From Gammaproteobacteria bacterium (GTDB lineage Bacteria; Pseudomonadota; Gammaproteobacteria; UWMA-0217), in NCBI GenBank assembly GCA_027081275.1, contig JALWKV010000211.1:1-38339 (forward strand): DNA of 38,339 bases, read 5' to 3'. The notes under the pieces were generated by a model, which did not search any database, was not told the origin of the DNA, and was given only the letters and a program-made list of their open reading frames with translations. The position numbers were made by a program, and so were the translations under genes. Shown here piece by piece: positions 1 to 10,335 of the stretch; positions within the stretch are counted from its first letter, which is position 1; each line of letters opens with the position of its first letter.

Positions 1-26
1 CTAAGTAAACTGGAAGGGTTATCGTA

Positions 27-1217
<1,191 letters not shown>

Positions 1218-1222
1218 TTCAA

Positions 1223-1534
1223 ATGGCAAAGCAGAATATTCGCATCCGTCTCAAGGCGTTCGATCATCGCTTGATCGATCGTTCCGCCAAGGAAATCGTC
1301 GAGACTGCAAAGAGAACCGGCGCGATCGTGCGCGGGCCGATCCCGCTGCCGACGCGCAAGGAGCGCTTCACGGTGCTCATCTCTCCGCATGTCAACAAGG
1401 ATGCGCGGGATCAGTATGAGTTGCGGACTTACAAGCGTCTACTCGACATTATCGAGCCGACCGACAAGACCGTCGACGCGCTGATGAAGCTCGATCTTGC
1501 CGCAGGCGTGGATGTGCAAATAAAGCTTAACTAA
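1223..1534 (+). CDS. rpsJ: 30S ribosomal protein S10
   Basis: S10 is a small-subunit head protein and, as NusE, part of the antitermination complex. I chose the ATG at 1223 because it gives [15 protein letters not shown] and exactly 103 residues, the family length; an in-frame GTG at 1214 overlaps the tuf stop and would add three unsupported residues. The conserved loop [14 protein letters not shown] lies near residues 50-63. The gene is 5 bases downstream of tuf, leaving no room for a leader before it. It is followed by a 127-base gap holding a promoter and a hairpin, which is where the S10 operon control region appears to sit here. Confidence 0.98.
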   Translation: MAKQNIRIRLKAFDHRLIDRSAKEIVETAKRTGAIVRGPIPLPTRKERFTVLISPHVNKDARDQYELRTYKRLLDIIEPTDKTVDALMKLDLAAGVDVQIKLN

Positions 1535-1556
1535 GCTAAAAACTTTCTGCTATAAT
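1527..1556 (+). promoter_or_regulatory. Sigma70 promoter between rpsJ and rplC
   Basis: A perfect -10 TATAAT at 1551-1556 is preceded by TGC, making an extended -10. A -35-like TTAACT lies at 1527-1532 with an 18-base spacer and overlaps the last rpsJ codons and stop. Transcription would start near 1563, about 100 bases before rplC. The match is good, but activity is inferred. Confidence 0.7.
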
Positions 1557-1568
1557 GCGCGCCCTTTC

Positions 1569-1598
1569 ACGGCCTGGGGTACTTTTGCCCTGGGCCGT
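1569..1598 (+). promoter_or_regulatory. Leader hairpin upstream of rplC
   Basis: Bases 1569-1580 pair with 1587-1598 over 12 positions, with G-T wobbles at three of them, around a six-base loop (acttt t). The hairpin would begin about six bases after the predicted start of transcription. No T run follows, so it is not a simple terminator. A role in ribosomal-protein feedback (L4 controls S10 operons through the leader in E. coli) is possible but not shown. Confidence 0.5.
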
Positions 1599-1661
1599 TA
1601 AGTTAATAAGCAACAGTATAGCCAGAGTAGAAGTCGGACGCTGTACTAAGAGGTTGGTTAA

Positions 1662-2300
1662 ATGTCAGTCGGAATCGTTGGCAAAAAATTGGGCATGACC
1701 CGTGTGTTTACCGAGGAAGGTACGTCTGTCCCGGTGACGGTAATCGAGGTGTTGCCGAACCGGGTCACCCAGGTGAAAACCGTCGATGCAGATGGGTACT
1801 CGGCTATTCAGGTTACCGTCGGTGAAAAGAAGGCGTCCCGCTTGACCAAGCCCGAGGCCGGTCATTTCGCCAAGGCTCAGGTCGAGCCGGGGCGGGGGCT
1901 GTGGGAGTTCCGGGTCGAGGGCGAGCACGACTTTGCCCCCGGTTTCGAGGTCGATGCGTCGATCTTTGAGGATGGCCAAGTTGTCGACGTGACGGGAACC
2001 ACGATTGGTAAGGGGTATGCCGGTGTCATCAAGCGGCACAACTTCGCGGGAAAAGATGCGACGCACGGCAACTCGATCAACCACCGTACGCCCGGCTCGA
2101 TTGGCCAGTGCCAGACGCCCGGTCGCGTCTTCAAGGGCAAGAAGATGACGGGGCATCTGGGTAATGTCCGCCGCACGATCCAGAATCTCAAAGTCGTTCG
2201 CGTCGATGCGGAGCGTAATCTGCTGCTCATCAAAGGTGCGGTTCCCGGTTCCAAGGGCGGTGACGTGATCGTTCGTCCCGCCGTCAAGGCTCGAGGTTAA
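1662..2300 (+). CDS. rplC: 50S ribosomal protein L3
   Basis: L3 is an early 23S rRNA-binding protein with an arm reaching the peptidyl transferase centre. The 212 residues fit the family (209 in E. coli). The start [16 protein letters not shown] is canonical. The [10 protein letters not shown] segment near residues 144-153 holds the glutamine methylated by PrmB in relatives. It is the first gene behind the promoter at 1527-1556, with rplD starting 5 bases after its stop. The ATG follows an aagaggttgg ribosome-binding site. Confidence 0.98.
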   Translation: MSVGIVGKKLGMTRVFTEEGTSVPVTVIEVLPNRVTQVKTVDADGYSAIQVTVGEKKASRLTKPEAGHFAKAQVEPGRGLWEFRVEGEHDFAPGFEVDASIFEDGQVVDVTGTTIGKGYAGVIKRHNFAGKDATHGNSINHRTPGSIGQCQTPGRVFKGKKMTGHLGNVRRTIQNLKVVRVDAERNLLLIKGAVPGSKGGDVIVRPAVKARG

Positions 2301-2305
2301 AGGTT

Positions 2306-2908
2306 ATGGAACTTCAGGTTCAGGGTGGCGAGGCGGTGTCGGTATCCGACACCGTATTCGCGGCCGATTTCAATATGCCGCTGGTCCATCAGGCGGTGAC
2401 TGCCTATATGGCCGGGGCGCGCGCTGGCACAAAGGCGCAGAAGAACCGCTCCGCGGTCAGCGGAGGCGGTGCCAAGCCGTGGCGTCAGAAAGGCACCGGG
2501 CGCGCGCGAGCCGGTACGACCCGCAGCCCGATCTGGCGTTCGGGTGGCGTCGCCTTCGCGGCGCAGCCGCGCAGTTACAAGCAGAAGCTCAACAAGAAGA
2601 TGTATCGTGCGGCTCTGCGCTCGATTATTTCCGAGCTGGTACGGCTCGACCGTCTGAGGGTGGTCGGCGAGTTCAAGCTCCACGCGCCGAAAACCAAGGG
2701 TATGGTCGATGCGCTGGCTGCGCTGGGCCTCGAAGATGCGTTGGTTATCGTCGATTCGCTTGATGAAAATATTGTGCTTGCTTCGCGGAATCTTCCCTTC
2801 GTGGATGTCGTCGAGGTGTCGGGCGTGAACCCCTATGTGCTTGTGCGTAACAAGAATATCGTCATCACAGCGGAAGCGCTGAGAAAGCTCGAAGAGGTGC
2901 TGTCGTGA
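2306..2908 (+). CDS. rplD: 50S ribosomal protein L4
   Basis: L4 binds 23S rRNA domain I; its extended loop lines the exit tunnel, and in E. coli it represses its own operon. The 200 residues match the family. The loop KPWRQKGTGRARAGTTRSP sits at about residues 57-75. The start is 5 bases after rplC, and the end overlaps the rplW start by four bases (GTGA). Because L4 is the known S10-operon regulator, it is the obvious candidate to act on the leader at 1563-1661; that is inference. Confidence 0.98.
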   Translation: MELQVQGGEAVSVSDTVFAADFNMPLVHQAVTAYMAGARAGTKAQKNRSAVSGGGAKPWRQKGTGRARAGTTRSPIWRSGGVAFAAQPRSYKQKLNKKMYRAALRSIISELVRLDRLRVVGEFKLHAPKTKGMVDALAALGLEDALVIVDSLDENIVLASRNLPFVDVVEVSGVNPYVLVRNKNIVITAEALRKLEEVLS

Positions 2909-3201
2909 ACGAAGCCAGGATAATGGATATTCTTCGGGCGCCGGTCGTTTCGGAGAAAACGGCGCTCGCCGCGGAGAATGCGAATCAATATGTATTTCGC
3001 GTCGCCACCGACGCCAGCAAGCAGGAAATAAAAAAGGCGGTAGAGAAGATGTTTGATGTTACGGTCGAGCAGGTGCGCGTTCTCAACGTCAAGGGTAAGA
3101 CGAAGCGTTTCGGCGCCCGGCTTGGAAAGCGTTCCGACTGGCGCAAGGCGTATATCCGCCTTGCCGAGGGTCAGGAAATCGAAATGCTTGGCGGCGAATA
3201 G
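2905..3201 (+). CDS. rplW: 50S ribosomal protein L23
   Basis: L23 sits at the tunnel exit and is the docking site for trigger factor and SRP. The 98 residues are close to the E. coli 100. I kept the GTG start at 2905, coupled to the rplD stop through GTGA, because MNEARIMDILRAPVVSEK aligns with the usual N-terminus; the later ATG at 2923 would cut conserved residues. The IKKAVEKMFDVTVEQVRVLNV core is typical. rplB follows 13 bases on. Confidence 0.97.
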   Translation: MNEARIMDILRAPVVSEKTALAAENANQYVFRVATDASKQEIKKAVEKMFDVTVEQVRVLNVKGKTKRFGARLGKRSDWRKAYIRLAEGQEIEMLGGE

Positions 3202-3214
3202 GTAGAGGTTAGAA

Positions 3215-4042
3215 ATGGCAACGGTTAAGGCAAGGCCGACATCCCCAGGCAGGCGCTTTCAGGTCACGATTCGTGGGGTGGATCTGCACAAGGGCGAGCC
3301 CTACGCGCCGCTCGTTGAAAAGAAGAGCAAGAGTGGCGGTCGTAACAACAAGGGGCGGATTACCACGCGTCATATTGGCGGCGGTCACAAGCAACGCTAT
3401 CGCGTCATCGATTTCAAGCGCAACAAGGATGGCGTGCCGGGCAAGATCGAGCGGATCGAATATGATCCCAATCGGACTGCGCATATTGCGCTCGTGCTCT
3501 ATGCCGACGGCGAGCGCCGCTACATCATTGCTCCCGAAAAAATCAAGGCGGGCGACACCGTGATTTCCGGAGTCAACGCGCCGATCAAGGCGGGCAATTC
3601 GCTGCCTCTGCGCAATATCCCTCTCGGTACCGTAGTGCACTGTGTCGAGCTGAAGCCTGGTAAGGGGGCGCAGCTGGCTCGTTCGGCGGGTACCAGTGCT
3701 CAGCTCGTGGCGAAAGAGGGCGCCTATGCGACCTTGCGGCTGCGCTCCGGCGAGATGCGCAAGGTGCTGGCGGATGGTCGCGCCACTATTGGCGAAGTCT
3801 CCAACGGCGAACACTCTCTGCGCAAGCTTGGCAAGGCCGGCGCGGCGCGCTGGCGAGGTGTCCGGCCGACGGTTCGTGGCGTGGCGATGAATCCCGTAGA
3901 CCACCCGCATGGCGGTGGTGAAGGTCGCACCTCGGGTGGCCGTCATCCGGTCAGCCCCTGGGGCGTGCCGACCAAGGGTTACAAGACCCGTAAGAACAAG
4001 CGTACCGACAAGCTGATCGTGCGCCGTCGCAACCGCAAGTAA
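3215..4042 (+). CDS. rplB: 50S ribosomal protein L2
   Basis: L2 is needed for subunit association and peptidyl transferase assembly. The 275 residues fit the family (273 in E. coli). The N-terminus [14 protein letters not shown] and the C-terminal [15 protein letters not shown], with the conserved histidine, are diagnostic. The tail is rich in Arg and Lys, as expected for rRNA binding. An agaggttagaa stretch gives the ribosome-binding site. rpsS follows after 15 bases. Confidence 0.98.
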   Translation: MATVKARPTSPGRRFQVTIRGVDLHKGEPYAPLVEKKSKSGGRNNKGRITTRHIGGGHKQRYRVIDFKRNKDGVPGKIERIEYDPNRTAHIALVLYADGERRYIIAPEKIKAGDTVISGVNAPIKAGNSLPLRNIPLGTVVHCVELKPGKGAQLARSAGTSAQLVAKEGAYATLRLRSGEMRKVLADGRATIGEVSNGEHSLRKLGKAGAARWRGVRPTVRGVAMNPVDHPHGGGEGRTSGGRHPVSPWGVPTKGYKTRKNKRTDKLIVRRRNRK

Positions 4043-4057
4043 GAGTAAGGTGATAAA

Positions 4058-4333
4058 GTGCCTCGTTCCCTGAAAAAAGGACCATTCGTGGATCATCACC
4101 TGATGAAGAAGGTGATGGATGCAGTAGAGAGTGGCAACAAGCGCCCGATTAAGACGTGGTCTCGTCGCTCGATGGTTACCCCCGAAATGGTTGGGCTGAC
4201 CATTGCCGTACACAACGGGCGCGTCCACGTTCCGGTGCTGATCAATGAAAACATGGTGGGCCACAAGCTGGGCGAATTTTCGCTTACGCGGACATATAAG
4301 GGCCATATCGCTGACAAGAAATCCAGGCGTTGA
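4058..4333 (+). CDS. rpsS: 30S ribosomal protein S19
   Basis: S19 forms a complex with S13 in the 30S head and contacts the A-site tRNA. The product has 91 residues (92 in E. coli) and the hallmark [19 protein letters not shown]-terminus. The start is GTG at 4058, with taagg seven bases upstream; no ATG gives a full-length protein. The stop overlaps the rplV start as TGATG. Confidence 0.98.
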   Translation: MPRSLKKGPFVDHHLMKKVMDAVESGNKRPIKTWSRRSMVTPEMVGLTIAVHNGRVHVPVLINENMVGHKLGEFSLTRTYKGHIADKKSRR

Positions 4334-4668
4334 TGATGGAAGTATCTGCAAAATTGCGTGGCGTGCGAATTTCACCGCAAAAGGCGCGGCTGGTATGTGA
4401 CCAGATACGAGGTCTTCCGGTCGAGCGTGCACTGGAAGTGCTGATGTTCAGCCCGAAAAAGGGGGCGCGGATCGTCAAGAAGGTGCTCGAGTCGGCGATA
4501 GCCAATGCAGAGCACAACGAGGGTGCCGATATCGACGAGCTTCGGGTGTCGACGATCTATGTTGATCAGGGGCCGGTATACAAGCGGATCCAGCCGCGTG
4601 CGAAAGGGCGGGCGAATCGCATCCTTAAGCGCACGAGTCATATCACCGTCGGTGTCAGCGACCAGTAA
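4333..4668 (+). CDS. rplV: 50S ribosomal protein L22
   Basis: L22 lines the exit tunnel, and its beta-hairpin is a site of macrolide resistance. The ATG at 4333 overlaps the rpsS TGA as TGATG and has an AGG five bases upstream; the next ATG at 4336 is equally possible and shortens the protein by one residue. The product is about 111 residues. [22 protein letters not shown] and the C-terminal [21 protein letters not shown] are typical of the family. Confidence 0.97.
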   Translation: MMEVSAKLRGVRISPQKARLVCDQIRGLPVERALEVLMFSPKKGARIVKKVLESAIANAEHNEGADIDELRVSTIYVDQGPVYKRIQPRAKGRANRILKRTSHITVGVSDQ

Positions 4669-4680
4669 GGGGTTAGTCAA

Positions 4681-5373
4681 ATGGGACAAAAAGTTCATCC
4701 AATCGGATTTCGCCTCGGTATCGCTGCAGACTGGAATTCCCGCTGGTATGCGGACGGCGACGATTACGCGCGCTTCCTCATCAAGGACGTCGAGGTTCGT
4801 GACTTCCTGAAGAAGAAGCTCTCGCAGGCTTCGGTAAGCAAGATCCATATCGAACGCTCGACCAACTCTGCGCTGATTACGATCCACACCGCTCGTCCCG
4901 GTATCGTCATTGGCAAGAAGGGCGAGGATATCGAAAAGCTGCGGGGCGAAGTCAGCCGAATGATGGGGTTGCCCGTCTCCGCGATCAAAATCAATATCGA
5001 AGAGGTTCGCAAGCCAGAAATCGATGCCCAGCTCGTAGCGGAAAGCATCGCTCAGCAGCTCGAGCGGCGGATTATGTTTCGTCGCGCGATGAAGCGCGCG
5101 GTCGGCAATGCGATGCGACTTGGCGCCCTGGGTGTCAAGGTTAAAGTTGGCGGTCGCTTGAACGGCGCCGAGATCGCGCGTTCAGAGTGGTATCGGGAAG
5201 GACGCGTTCCGCTGCATACGCTGCGTGCTGATATCGATTATGGCGTGACCGAAGCCAATACGACCTATGGCGTTCTTGGCATCAAGGTCTGGATCTACAA
5301 GGGCGAGGTCTTCGATCTCGAACAGAAATCGGCGCCTCAGGATACCCGGAAAAAGCGCAAGGGCGCTAACTAA
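4681..5373 (+). CDS. rpsC: 30S ribosomal protein S3
   Basis: S3 lies at the mRNA entry channel and takes part in helicase activity. The 230 residues match the family (233 in E. coli). The start [13 protein letters not shown] is canonical. The KH domain has its GxxG loop in [12 protein letters not shown] at about residues 77-88. The C-terminal domain has the [18 protein letters not shown]-type segment. It lies 12 bases after rplV and 11 before rplP, behind an aaggggttag ribosome-binding site. Confidence 0.98.
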   Translation: MGQKVHPIGFRLGIAADWNSRWYADGDDYARFLIKDVEVRDFLKKKLSQASVSKIHIERSTNSALITIHTARPGIVIGKKGEDIEKLRGEVSRMMGLPVSAIKINIEEVRKPEIDAQLVAESIAQQLERRIMFRRAMKRAVGNAMRLGALGVKVKVGGRLNGAEIARSEWYREGRVPLHTLRADIDYGVTEANTTYGVLGIKVWIYKGEVFDLEQKSAPQDTRKKRKGAN

Positions 5374-5384
5374 GGAGCTTCGAG

Positions 5385-5798
5385 ATGCTTCAGCCAAAAC
5401 GAACAAAATACCGCAAGCAGCACAAGGGGCGTAACCGCGGATTGGCGCAAAGCGGCAATCGTGTCAGCTTTGGAGAGTACGGTCTCAAGTCGCTGGAACG
5501 TGGGAAGATTACGGCTCGGCAGATAGAGGCTGCTCGCCGCGCGATGACCCGGCATGTTCGCCGCGTAGGGAAAATCTGGATTCGGATCTTCCCCGACACG
5601 CCCATTACCAAGAAACCGCTAGAGGTTCGAATGGGTAAGGGCAAGGGCAACGTTGAGTATTGGGTAAGCAAGATCCAGCCCGGGCGGGTGCTCTATGAAA
5701 TGGAAGGTGTCGACGAGGAAACTGCGCGTCGCGCGTTCGAACTTGCGGCGGCTAAGCTCCCGGTCAAGACGACCTTCGTTAAGAGGCAGGTGATGTGA
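5385..5798 (+). CDS. rplP: 50S ribosomal protein L16
   Basis: L16 helps place A-site tRNA and completes late 50S assembly. The 137 residues match the family (136 in E. coli). The start [19 protein letters not shown] is diagnostic, and [14 protein letters not shown] contains the arginine that is hydroxylated in E. coli. An aaggag ribosome-binding site precedes the ATG. The TGA overlaps the rpmC start by one base. Confidence 0.98.
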   Translation: MLQPKRTKYRKQHKGRNRGLAQSGNRVSFGEYGLKSLERGKITARQIEAARRAMTRHVRRVGKIWIRIFPDTPITKKPLEVRMGKGKGNVEYWVSKIQPGRVLYEMEGVDEETARRAFELAAAKLPVKTTFVKRQVM

Positions 5799-5983
5799 TG
5801 AAGGCGACCGAACTTCGTGAAAAGAGCGTAAGCGAACTTGAGGCCGAACTGGCCGGACTCTACAGAGAGCAGTTCAATCTGCGCATGCAAAAGGGGGTGG
5901 GCCAGCTGTCGCGGCCCGACCAGTTCTCCAAGGTTCGGCGAAACATTGCGCGTATCAAGACGATCCTCAACGAGAAAAGATAG
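5798..5983 (+). CDS. rpmC: 50S ribosomal protein L29
   Basis: L29 is a small helical protein at the tunnel exit beside L23. The ATG at 5798 gives 61 residues beginning [18 protein letters not shown], the family pattern, and overlaps the rplP stop as TGATG. A GTG one codon earlier is unlikely to be used. [17 protein letters not shown] and [12 protein letters not shown] are conserved. A strong aagaggcaggtg sequence upstream serves as ribosome-binding site. Confidence 0.97.
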   Translation: MKATELREKSVSELEAELAGLYREQFNLRMQKGVGQLSRPDQFSKVRRNIARIKTILNEKR

Positions 5984-5999
5984 GTCAGAGATTTAACAG

Positions 6000-6254
6000 A
6001 TGAGTGACGAAACACAGAAAATCGAACGCACCCTCACTGGGCGCGTCGTGAGCGACAAGATGGACAAGACCGTCACCGTTGTTGTGGAGCGCAAGGTACG
6101 CCATCCGATTTACGGCAAGTTTATCAAGCGGTCTACCAAACTCCATGTTCACGACGAGGAGAACGTCGCCAAAGAGGGCGATACCGTCGTCATCAAGGAG
6201 TCCAGGCCTTACTCGAAGACAAAGAGTTGGGCGCTTGTGGAAGTGCGCAACTAG
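6000..6254 (+). CDS. rpsQ: 30S ribosomal protein S17
   Basis: S17 is a primary 16S rRNA binder with an OB fold. The 84 residues equal the E. coli length. [21 protein letters not shown] and the [13 protein letters not shown] loop identify it. It is the last gene of the S10 group. A 33-base gap to rplN marks the S10/spc boundary, and I see no convincing terminator or promoter there, so readthrough is likely. Confidence 0.98.
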   Translation: MSDETQKIERTLTGRVVSDKMDKTVTVVVERKVRHPIYGKFIKRSTKLHVHDEENVAKEGDTVVIKESRPYSKTKSWALVEVRN

Positions 6255-6287
6255 CGCTCCTGAATACCCAAGAATTGGTAAGAGAAA

Positions 6288-6656
6288 ATGATTCAGATGC
6301 AAACCGTCCTGGACGTGGCCGATAATAGTGGCGCGCGCAAGGTCCAGTGTATCAAGGTGCTCGGCGGCTCCCACCGCCGCTATGCCGGCATCGGCGACGT
6401 GATCAAGGTGAGCGTCAAGGACGCCATTCCGCGTGGCAAGGTCAAAAAGGGCGATGTATACAATGCTGTGGTGGTGCGTACCGCGAAGGGCGTGCGTCGG
6501 CCCGACGGCTCTCTGATCAGGTTCGACAACAATGCGGCTGTGCTGCTGAACAACAATCTGGCGCCGATCGGTACGCGTATTTTCGGTCCGGTCACGCGGG
6601 AACTGCGCACGGAGCAGTTCATGAAAATCATTTCTCTTGCTCCCGAAGTGCTCTAG
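6288..6656 (+). CDS. rplN: 50S ribosomal protein L14
   Basis: L14 lies at the subunit interface near L19 and helps form an intersubunit bridge. The 122 residues match the family. The start [19 protein letters not shown] is canonical, and [23 protein letters not shown] is the family signature region. It opens the spc group, with an aagagaaa ribosome-binding site. rplX follows after 12 bases. Confidence 0.98.
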   Translation: MIQMQTVLDVADNSGARKVQCIKVLGGSHRRYAGIGDVIKVSVKDAIPRGKVKKGDVYNAVVVRTAKGVRRPDGSLIRFDNNAAVLLNNNLAPIGTRIFGPVTRELRTEQFMKIISLAPEVL

Positions 6657-6668
6657 GCGGGTGATCAT

Positions 6669-6983
6669 ATGAATCGGTTGAGAAAAGGCGATGAGGTGAT
6701 CGTCATCGCGGGCAAAGACAAGGGGCGACGTGGCACCATCACGCGGGTCGTGAAGGGCAACAAGGTCGTTGTCGAGAATGTCAACGTGGTCAAGAAGCAT
6801 CAGAAGGGAAATCCGAACACGGGGGTCCCCGGCGGCATTATCGACAAGGAGATGCCGATCGATGCGTCTAACGTCATGCTGTTCAATCCGGCGACCGGGA
6901 AAGGCGATCGTGTGGGATTCCGCTATCTCGACGATGGACGCAAGGTTCGCTATTTCAAGTCGAACAATGAAATCGTCGAATAA
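6669..6983 (+). CDS. rplX: 50S ribosomal protein L24
   Basis: L24 starts 50S assembly by binding the 5' end of 23S rRNA. The 104 residues equal the E. coli length. The KOW motif lies at about residues 7-34 ([17 protein letters not shown]). Its ATG follows a ggcgggtgat ribosome-binding site 12 bases after rplN. It is cotranscribed with rplE, which starts 12 bases downstream. Confidence 0.98.
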   Translation: MNRLRKGDEVIVIAGKDKGRRGTITRVVKGNKVVVENVNVVKKHQKGNPNTGVPGGIIDKEMPIDASNVMLFNPATGKGDRVGFRYLDDGRKVRYFKSNNEIVE

Positions 6984-6995
6984 CAGGTATCAGAG

Positions 6996-7535
6996 ATGGC
7001 TAGACTAAAAGATCTGTACAGGGACACCATCGTTGCAAAGCTCAAGGAAGAGTTGAAGCTGGAGAACGTGATGGAGGTGCCTCGTCTCGAGAAGATCACC
7101 CTTAACATGGGGCTCGGCGAGGCGACCGTTGACAAGAAGGTTATCCAGCACGCGGTCGAGGACATGGCGAAGATTTCGGGGCAGAAACCCGTTGTTACGC
7201 TGGCGCGCAAGTCGGAAGCAGGCTTCAAGATTCGTGAGGGATGGCCGATCGGCTGCAAGGTTACATTGCGGAGTGATCGCATGTACGAGTTCCTTGACCG
7301 CCTGATCTCGGTAGCGATACCCCGTATTCGCGATTTTCGCGGCATGAGCCCGAAGAGCTTTGATGGCCGTGGCAACTACAGCATGGGCGTCAAGGAACAG
7401 ATTATTTTTCCCGAGATCGACTATGACAAGATCGATAAGATCCGCGGTCTCGACATAACGATGACCACGACGGCGAAAAATAACGAACAGGCGAAAGCGC
7501 TGCTGGAAGCGTTCTCGTTTCCGTTCAGGAACTAA
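6996..7535 (+). CDS. rplE: 50S ribosomal protein L5
   Basis: L5 binds 5S rRNA and contacts the P-site tRNA. The 179 residues equal the E. coli length. [13 protein letters not shown] near residues 32-44, the [11 protein letters not shown] segment, and the C-terminal [21 protein letters not shown]-type segment are typical. A cagagATG context gives the start. rpsN follows after 16 bases. Confidence 0.98.
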   Translation: MARLKDLYRDTIVAKLKEELKLENVMEVPRLEKITLNMGLGEATVDKKVIQHAVEDMAKISGQKPVVTLARKSEAGFKIREGWPIGCKVTLRSDRMYEFLDRLISVAIPRIRDFRGMSPKSFDGRGNYSMGVKEQIIFPEIDYDKIDKIRGLDITMTTTAKNNEQAKALLEAFSFPFRN

Positions 7536-7551
7536 GTACGGATTTATTGAT

Positions 7552-7857
7552 ATGGCAAAAGTATCCATGATTCAGCGCGAAAAGCGCCGGGCCAAGGCCA
7601 TCGCACGGTATGCTGCAAAGCGCGCCGAGCTCAAGGCAATCATCAAGAATCCGGAGACGGATTATGAGGAGAAGATGGCGGCGGTGGAGAGGCTCCAGAA
7701 GCTGCCGAGGGATTCGTCAAAGGTTCGGGCGCGGAATCGTTGCAGCCTTACGGGGCGTCCTCATGGGTACTATCGCAAGTTCGCGTTGGGTCGTAACAAA
7801 TTGCGCCAGCTGGCGATGCAGGGGGATATCCCTGGCCTCGTCAAGGCCAGCTGGTAA
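7552..7857 (+). CDS. rpsN: 30S ribosomal protein S14, zinc-free form
   Basis: S14 is in the 30S head near S3 and S10. The 101 residues match the long form. Only one cysteine is present (in [18 protein letters not shown]), so the two CxxC pairs of the short zinc form are missing; this is the zinc-independent type. [21 protein letters not shown] is the usual C-terminus. It lies 16 bases after rplE and 15 before rpsH. Confidence 0.98.
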   Translation: MAKVSMIQREKRRAKAIARYAAKRAELKAIIKNPETDYEEKMAAVERLQKLPRDSSKVRARNRCSLTGRPHGYYRKFALGRNKLRQLAMQGDIPGLVKASW

Positions 7858-7872
7858 CAGAGGTATTAGATC

Positions 7873-8265
7873 ATGAGCATGTCAGATCCGGTTGCAGATA
7901 TGCTGACCCGAATTCGAAACGGTCAGCACGCGAACAAGATGGCCGTTACGATGCCGTCGTCCAAGCAGAAAGTCGCGATCGCGAAGGTGCTGGAGAGCGA
8001 GGGTTATATCGCGGGCTACTCCGTGTCGGACGACAGCAAGCCTCAACTCACGATTGAGCTGAAGTATTTCGAGGGGCGGCCGGTCATAGCGAAGATACAG
8101 CGGGTCAGCCGGCCCGGTTTGCGAATTTTCAAGAACAAGAGTGAGCTGCCGTCGGTAGACGGTGGGCTCGGTGTCGCGATCATTTCGACGTCCAAGGGCG
8201 TCATGAGCGATCGCGCCGCGCGCGCCGCCGGCGAAGGTGGCGAAGTGATCTGCACCGTAAGTTGA
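7873..8265 (+). CDS. rpsH: 30S ribosomal protein S8
   Basis: S8 is a primary 16S rRNA binder and, in E. coli, the feedback repressor of the spc operon. The 130 residues equal the E. coli length. I chose the ATG at 7873 ([18 protein letters not shown]) over 7879 because family members begin two residues before the aspartate-proline. The C-terminal [21 protein letters not shown] is diagnostic. An agaggtatt ribosome-binding site precedes it. Confidence 0.98.
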   Translation: MSMSDPVADMLTRIRNGQHANKMAVTMPSSKQKVAIAKVLESEGYIAGYSVSDDSKPQLTIELKYFEGRPVIAKIQRVSRPGLRIFKNKSELPSVDGGLGVAIISTSKGVMSDRAARAAGEGGEVICTVS

Positions 8266-8281
8266 TTTAGGGTTTTCGAAC

Positions 8282-8815
8282 ATGTCACGAATTGCGAAAA
8301 GTCCTGTCGAGGTGCCCAAGGGCGTCGATCTCAGCGTGGATGGACAGAATATCAAGGTGAAGGGCGCCAAGGGCGAACGGTCTATGACCGTGCACCCGGA
8401 AGTTGTCGTGTCGTTCGAAGACGGCGTGGTGAGAGTAAAACCGCGCGACGAAGCGTCGAATGACTACGCGATGGCCGGAACGATGCGTTCCCTGATAGCC
8501 AATATGGTTCAGGGCGTGAGCAAGGGATTCGAGAAGAAGCTGCAATTGGTTGGTGTCGGTTACCGCGCCCAGGCGCAGGGAAAGACGCTCAACCTGTCGC
8601 TCGGCTTCTCGCACCCGGTTGTTTTCGAGGTGCCGGAAGGAATAGAAATCGAAACGCCGTCCCAGACCGAGGTCGTTGTCAAGGGCGCGGACAAGCAGCA
8701 GGTCGGTCAAGTTGCCGCGAACATACGGTCGTTTCGTCCGCCCGAGCCGTACAAGGGCAAGGGTGTCAAATACGCCGACGAGCGGATCATCCGCAAAGAA
8801 GCGAAGAAGAAGTAG
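8282..8815 (+). CDS. rplF: 50S ribosomal protein L6
   Basis: L6 lies near the factor-binding site of the large subunit. The 177 residues equal the E. coli length. [17 protein letters not shown] is canonical, and the second repeat contains [20 protein letters not shown] and the C-terminal [24 protein letters not shown] region. It lies 16 bases after rpsH and 9 before rplR. Confidence 0.98.
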   Translation: MSRIAKSPVEVPKGVDLSVDGQNIKVKGAKGERSMTVHPEVVVSFEDGVVRVKPRDEASNDYAMAGTMRSLIANMVQGVSKGFEKKLQLVGVGYRAQAQGKTLNLSLGFSHPVVFEVPEGIEIETPSQTEVVVKGADKQQVGQVAANIRSFRPPEPYKGKGVKYADERIIRKEAKKK

Positions 8816-8824
8816 GTTTCAGCT

Positions 8825-9181
8825 ATGGTCAACAAGAAAGCCAGTCGGCTCCGTAGAGCCAAACGTGCACGGTCGAGGATTCGCCAGTTGGGCGTGAATC
8901 GCCTCTGTGTATTCCGGACGCCAAGGCACATCTATGCACAGATTATCGGGCCCGATGGCGGGACGACCGTGGCCACTGCGTCGACTGTCGAGAAGGCGGT
9001 CAGAGGCGACGTGAACAATACAGGCAACGCCGAGGCAGCCGCTAAGGTTGGGCAGTTGATTGCGGAGCGGGCCAAGGCCAAGGGTATTGAGTCGGTTGCC
9101 TTCGATCGTTCCGGCTTCAAGTATCACGGGCGCGTCAAGGCGCTGGCCGATGCGGCTCGTGAATCCGGATTGAAGTTCTAG
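8825..9181 (+). CDS. rplR: 50S ribosomal protein L18
   Basis: L18 carries 5S rRNA into the 50S subunit together with L5. The 118 residues fit the family (117 in E. coli). The basic N-terminus [20 protein letters not shown] and the C-terminal [20 protein letters not shown] are diagnostic. It lies 9 bases after rplF and 12 before rpsE. Confidence 0.98.
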   Translation: MVNKKASRLRRAKRARSRIRQLGVNRLCVFRTPRHIYAQIIGPDGGTTVATASTVEKAVRGDVNNTGNAEAAAKVGQLIAERAKAKGIESVAFDRSGFKYHGRVKALADAARESGLKF

Positions 9182-9193
9182 AGGCAGAAGAGA

Positions 9194-9703
9194 ATGGCAA
9201 AACCACAGTTTCAGGATCAGAATTCCGATGGCCTCCAGGAGAAACTGGTTGCCGTCAACCGTGTCGCCAAGGTGGTCAAGGGCGGACGCCAGTTCGGTTT
9301 TACCGCACTGACCGTGGTTGGAGATGGCGAGGGCAAGGTTGGTATTGGCTACGGCAAGGCCAAAGAGGTTCCGGTTGCGATACAGAAGGCGATGGAAAGG
9401 GCTCGCCGAGGCATGGTGACGGTGGCTCTGAAGGAAGGCACCCTCCAGTATCCGATCACCGCTACCCATGGCGCCGCCAAGGTGTTCATGAAGCCCGCCT
9501 CGGAAGGTACCGGAATCATCGCAGGCGGTGCGATGCGCGCAGTGTTCGAGGTTCTCGGTGTGCGTAACGTGGTTGCGAAATGTATCGGATCACGCAACCC
9601 GATTAATGTCGTTAAGGCAACATTGAACGGGCTCGCCGGGATGTCGTCGCCTGAAGAGATTGCCGCAAAGCGTGGTAAGCGCGTCGAAGAAATTACGGGT
9701 TGA
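9194..9703 (+). CDS. rpsE: 30S ribosomal protein S5
   Basis: S5 affects decoding accuracy and, with S3 and S4, the mRNA entry helicase. The 169 residues match the family (167 in E. coli). The dsRNA-binding-like N-terminal domain has [19 protein letters not shown] at about residues 17-35, and the C-terminal domain has [18 protein letters not shown]. An agaggcagaagag ribosome-binding site precedes the ATG. The TGA is 5 bases before the rpmD ATG. Confidence 0.98.
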   Translation: MAKPQFQDQNSDGLQEKLVAVNRVAKVVKGGRQFGFTALTVVGDGEGKVGIGYGKAKEVPVAIQKAMERARRGMVTVALKEGTLQYPITATHGAAKVFMKPASEGTGIIAGGAMRAVFEVLGVRNVVAKCIGSRNPINVVKATLNGLAGMSSPEEIAAKRGKRVEEITG

Positions 9704-9708
9704 GTATC

Positions 9709-9900
9709 ATGTCCGATCAAAAGCAACTGAAGGTAACGCTGCGCAGGAGCCTCAACGGGCGACTCAAGTCCCACCAGGCTTGTGCCAGAGGACTCGGTAT
9801 ACGAAGGATCCACAATCCGGTTTATGTCATCGATACACCGGAAAATCGCGGGATGATCAACAAGATCGCCTATATGCTTGAAGTAGAGGAAGTCTCCTGA
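9709..9900 (+). CDS. rpmD: 50S ribosomal protein L30
   Basis: L30 is a small large-subunit protein. The ATG at 9709 gives 63 residues (59 in E. coli), starting [20 protein letters not shown]. An in-frame TTG at 9700 would overlap rpsE but adds nothing conserved. [26 protein letters not shown] is the family core in shortened form. Its TGA overlaps the rplO ATG as TGATG. Confidence 0.96.
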   Translation: MSDQKQLKVTLRRSLNGRLKSHQACARGLGIRRIHNPVYVIDTPENRGMINKIAYMLEVEEVS

Positions 9901-10334
9901 TGGAACTCAATACGCTGAAACCTGCGCCGGGCAGCCGCCCCGCGCGCAAGCGAGTGGGAAGGGGTATTGGCTCCGGCCGCGGCAAGACCTGCGGGCGTGG
10001 TCACAAAGGCCAGAAGTCCCGCTCCGGGGGCTTCCACAAGGTTGGCTTTGAGGGCGGCCAGATGCCGTTGCAACGTCGCCTGCCAAAGGTCGGTTTTAGG
10101 GCGCGCAAGTCGATTTTCAGCGCACAACTGAGAACATCCGAGCTCGGCGCGGTGGATGCGGACGTGATCGATATCGCCGTGCTGAAAGAGGCCAACCTAG
10201 TCCCGGCGAAAGCGCGTCAGGTCAAGGTGTTTCTTTCCGGCGACGTAACGAAGCCTGTAAAGCTGAAGGGGCTGCGGGTGTCCAAGGGAGCGCGGGCCGC
10301 TATCGAAGCCGCCGGTGGAAGTATCGAGGAATAA
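9900..10334 (+). CDS. rplO: 50S ribosomal protein L15
   Basis: L15 is a late-assembly protein of the large subunit. The 144 residues equal the E. coli length. The start [20 protein letters not shown] and the glycine/arginine-rich [19 protein letters not shown] are diagnostic. The ATG is coupled to the rpmD stop by one base. The stop is one base before the secY GTG, so translation of secY is probably coupled. Confidence 0.98.
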   Translation: MELNTLKPAPGSRPARKRVGRGIGSGRGKTCGRGHKGQKSRSGGFHKVGFEGGQMPLQRRLPKVGFRARKSIFSAQLRTSELGAVDADVIDIAVLKEANLVPAKARQVKVFLSGDVTKPVKLKGLRVSKGARAAIEAAGGSIEE

Positions 10335-10335
10335 C

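Noticed and set aside
7552-7857. Possible loss of zinc fingers in S14
   Set aside because: The 101-residue form without CxxC pairs is a normal, common type and not a degenerate one.
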